Origin: Prochilodus magdalenae
Taxonomy: Eukaryota; Chordata; Actinopteri; Characiformes; Prochilodontidae
Direction of reading: 5' to 3'
DNA: 64,000 nt
NCBI GenBank assembly: GCA_024036415.1
Contig: JAMWET010000473.1
Coordinates: forward strand, 408,001-472,000
Made by a program: the position numbers and the translations under genes. Below the pieces are notes generated by a model that worked only from the letters and a program-made list of their open reading frames with translations, searched no databases and was not told the DNA's origin. Below, piece after piece: positions 61,481-64,000 of the stretch. How positions within the stretch are numbered: position 1 is the first letter of the stretch; each line of letters starts with the position of its first letter.

Positions 61481-62180
61481 CATGTTTAATACTACCCATT
61501 GTAAAAGAAAAAGCAGTGATGTGGACATAAAGGCAACTGGAAATTTCTGTTTACTACATTACATGAAATCAGATTTGGAGAATCCTTTTCAGACTCTCGA
61601 CAATGCACCCAAGGCCCCAGTCAGAACTACTGGACTAGTATCACCAGGTTTCACTTTGCACAAGAATGTCCCTTCTCACCTCTTGCTTTTTATTTTTATA
61701 GAACCCTTAGCAGCAGCTGTACAACAAAACCCAAATATCAATAGGCATATTAGACACAAACTGTGGACACAAAATCAGATGACATATGCAGATGCCATTT
61801 TACTATTTCGGCAAAGTCCCCTCATGTCAGTTCCTAAATTATACAGATCATCTCTTCTATTTAATAGGAATTTATTAAATCGCTACCTATCACACATTGC
61901 ACGATTGAGCACCAAAATCTCCACCCAGCTTTTAGAGCTGCCCACACATAATCTTAGTCCATTATTTGCATCTATAAATAAGAATCCTCAGTCCTGGATG
62001 AATCTTCCACTATCTCGTATCAGCAGAGCATTTATTATCAAGATGATTCTCATTCAACCTCCTCCTTCCTAATTTAAATTCTTAGATTCTATCATCTTCC
62101 AATTTTACTGGAATAACAAAACACCAAGAATGAAATTAGCCTCATCACACTTTAAAGTTGTTTTGATGAAATTGTGATGA
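61481..62180 (+). pseudogene. Tx1/L1-like LINE reverse transcriptase relic
   Basis: A 196-residue open frame (61482-62072) reads GLVSPGFTLHKNVPSHLLLF followed by IFIEPLAAAVQQNPN, matching the reverse transcriptase segment [26 protein letters not shown] of fish L1/Tx1-like LINEs. The TRQGCPLSP part is damaged. The catalytic YADD box has become YADA (61785-61796), so the enzyme would be dead. After the TAA at 62070 the same frame continues as FKFLDSIIFQFYWNNKTPRM, typical of the thumb region, so that stop is a nonsense change. No endonuclease or 3' tail was recognised. Confidence 0.8.
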
Positions 62181-63615
62181 TTTATTTTTGCTGGTTGACA
62201 AAGAATACCTTTCTATTACTTGGCTACATTAGCCTTGCAGTTGCAGTCCGGAGATAGATGCTGACTTGTCTTGTGACTCGACTCGGACAAACATTTAAAT
62301 AACTCATTAGTTGACCTAAATATGATACTTCTAAAATTGCAGCCAGAGAAACAACACAGACAAATCACAAACCTTGAAGTAGAAATAAATAAAATCTTTA
62401 GTTTCCTACTTTTTCTCACAGCAGCATCACCCAGAGGAAAATATATCTTTCCTAGACTGTCTCAGAAAAACAAAGCAGGTCTTGATACTGTATCAGTAAA
62501 GAATCACTAGTTTCCAAATCTTTGTCCTGAAACCCCCTTAGGAGAAAAGAGTAGATTCCTATCAGCTTTTCATTGTAAGAAGTTCTGATGAATGAGAAAA
62601 GCATGATAGGCTGCTGAAAGACTTCTGTAATAGAGCTATATAACAGTTTCCTTACTGAAGTATTATTCAGCTAAGACACTGATGAGATGAGTCACACACA
62701 AAAGACTTAAGACTTAACAAGACCTAACAAGCTCCTTAACTCATAAAAGAAAAATCCTCAGGGTGATGAACAGAACTTGCACAACACGTGATAAGAGCTA
62801 TGTTTAACGAAAAGAGCCAATCAACTTTAAATGGAACTGGTTAGCATGTAGGTTGGATATTTATAATTCTAGCTAGTGCAAGTTTTAGTAAATTATAGAT
62901 CACATTGCTTTAAAGATCACTGAAATCTCAGCTGGATTAGCTATTACACTCACTAGCTAGCATAACTGCTATACTAACTACTGACAAAAACCAGCTGTTT
63001 TATGTTGTTTTACCTCTTTAACTACCAAGACTGCCTATCAGAGAGTAAGCAGTTCAGCTGTTTTGAATTACAATTACAAACTCAATAAACCTAACCTAAA
63101 ACTTACTATGGTCTATATACGCATGCTAAGTAGGACCCTCAGAGCTAGCTGAGTGCCCATTAAGAATAAGTGCTATGTACATTGCATTTAAATATTCCTG
63201 AAACAGAACACTGTTTAGACCAGCTTGTTTCCTAGGGTGTTCACGCGTTACTAAGATGTGGCGGCAGTATTTGTCTAAAGTTCTGCTGCTGGGCGAAGTG
63301 ATTATTGGAAAACACTACTCTTTCATTTGCTTACTTCAGCAGTATCTTGATATTCCAAAATGACCTACACATTAGCCCATATTATACCAAGACCTTTAGA
63401 AAACAACACACACGAGCAGACTTGACTCTTCCCTGTGCGCTTAATTTGCAACAATTAACTCATCCTTAGCATCTTTACAAGCTCATTTAAGCAAATGGAG
63501 CTATGCATGTTAATGCAGCTCAACCAGGCAGCTGAACTTCTGCATTTAAAGACACTAGCTTTATTTCAGTTTTGAAATAATTGGTGATTTTCAATATAAA
63601 AACTTGGAAAAAAGA
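62181..63615. other. Unannotated intronic DNA
   Basis: AT-rich. The first few hundred bases may continue the LINE relic, but no motif could be read. No next sidekick exon was found. Confidence 0.4.
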
Positions 63616-63851
63616 TTGGTAATACTTTGCATTAAGTATTAACTAAATAACATGAAGTAATGCATTAGCTAACATGAAGAATTGCATTAACAGTGGTTAG
63701 TATGCTTAGCTAATCTTCACATATGACAACTATATGTTACATGTTAAGTAAACATGTAACAGTTGTAACAGCTATTGTTAATGTATTACTTAATGTTTAC
63801 TAATGCATTACTTCATGTTATGTAGTCAACACCTAATAAAAGAGTTACCAA
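63616..63851. repeat. AT-rich imperfect palindrome, MITE-like
   Basis: Left end TTGGTAATACTTTGCATTAA; right end, reverse complemented, TTGGTAACTCTTTTATTAGG. Inner arms ACATGAAGTAATGCATTAGC and its near complement TAATGCATTACTTCATGTTA pair well. The whole block of 236 bp is one large inverted repeat. Confidence 0.8.
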
Positions 63852-64000
63852 TATGTGTAAAATGTTATCAGTTTGTGTATTAGTACTTTATGTTCAGCAT
63901 GTTTAGCACATTCTAACAGTACTTGTGGTACTTATACTTGTGATATTTCATTTTCATTCCATCCCATCTCTAACACAAAACATGTCTTTGCTGATCAAAT

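Overview
The window looks like ray-finned fish nuclear DNA, probably teleost. It has split genes with long introns, long (TA)n, (CA)n and (TC)n microsatellites, many decayed Tc1/mariner copies, tRNA-derived SINEs and short palindromic MITEs. Several of the repeats resemble ones I know from otophysan fishes (characins, catfishes, zebrafish), but this is recognition by eye, not a search. No bacterial, viral or CRISPR feature was seen.

Only one gene can be supported. Two plus-strand exons, 57483-57642 and 60173-60279, together encode one immunoglobulin domain of a sidekick cell-adhesion protein, best matching the first Ig domain of sidekick-2 (sdk2). The splice phases fit: phase 1 into the first exon, phase 2 between them, phase 1 out. 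The signal-peptide exon was not found. Positions 1-57482 are therefore most simply read as a very large first intron (or intron plus upstream DNA), and 60280-64000 as part of the next intron.

The rest is mobile-element debris separated by apparently unique DNA. Positions 5.1-9.9 kb hold a dense cluster of Tc1-like elements: a 492-bp deletion derivative that keeps an open DNA-binding-domain frame, a longer element with a broken transposase, and a third, more decayed one. A separate Tc1-like family with ends reading like TACACTCATCATCAAA has six shortened copies, at about 14.9, 28.9, 35.4, 37.2, 46.2 and 48.7 kb. A palindromic MITE of 254-255 bp with ATATCGTCACTGTCC ends has three copies, at 22.6, 29.5 and 56.9 kb; the middle one sits inside one of the Tc1-like copies. 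Two SINEs, a Tx1/L1-like LINE relic at 61.5-62.2 kb, a decayed Tc1-like copy between the two sidekick exons, a pyrimidine-rich minisatellite at 39.4 kb and several other repeats fill in more of the map.

Between the repeats lie blocks of balanced base composition rich in TAATTA-type, E-box, forkhead, AP-1-like and RFX-like motifs (for example 40870-41000 and 44160-44460). These are plausible conserved regulatory elements, but conservation cannot be judged from a single sequence. I found no convincing evidence of a new multi-gene system. The most original material is the MITE family, the transposase DNA-binding-domain remnant and the candidate enhancer blocks.
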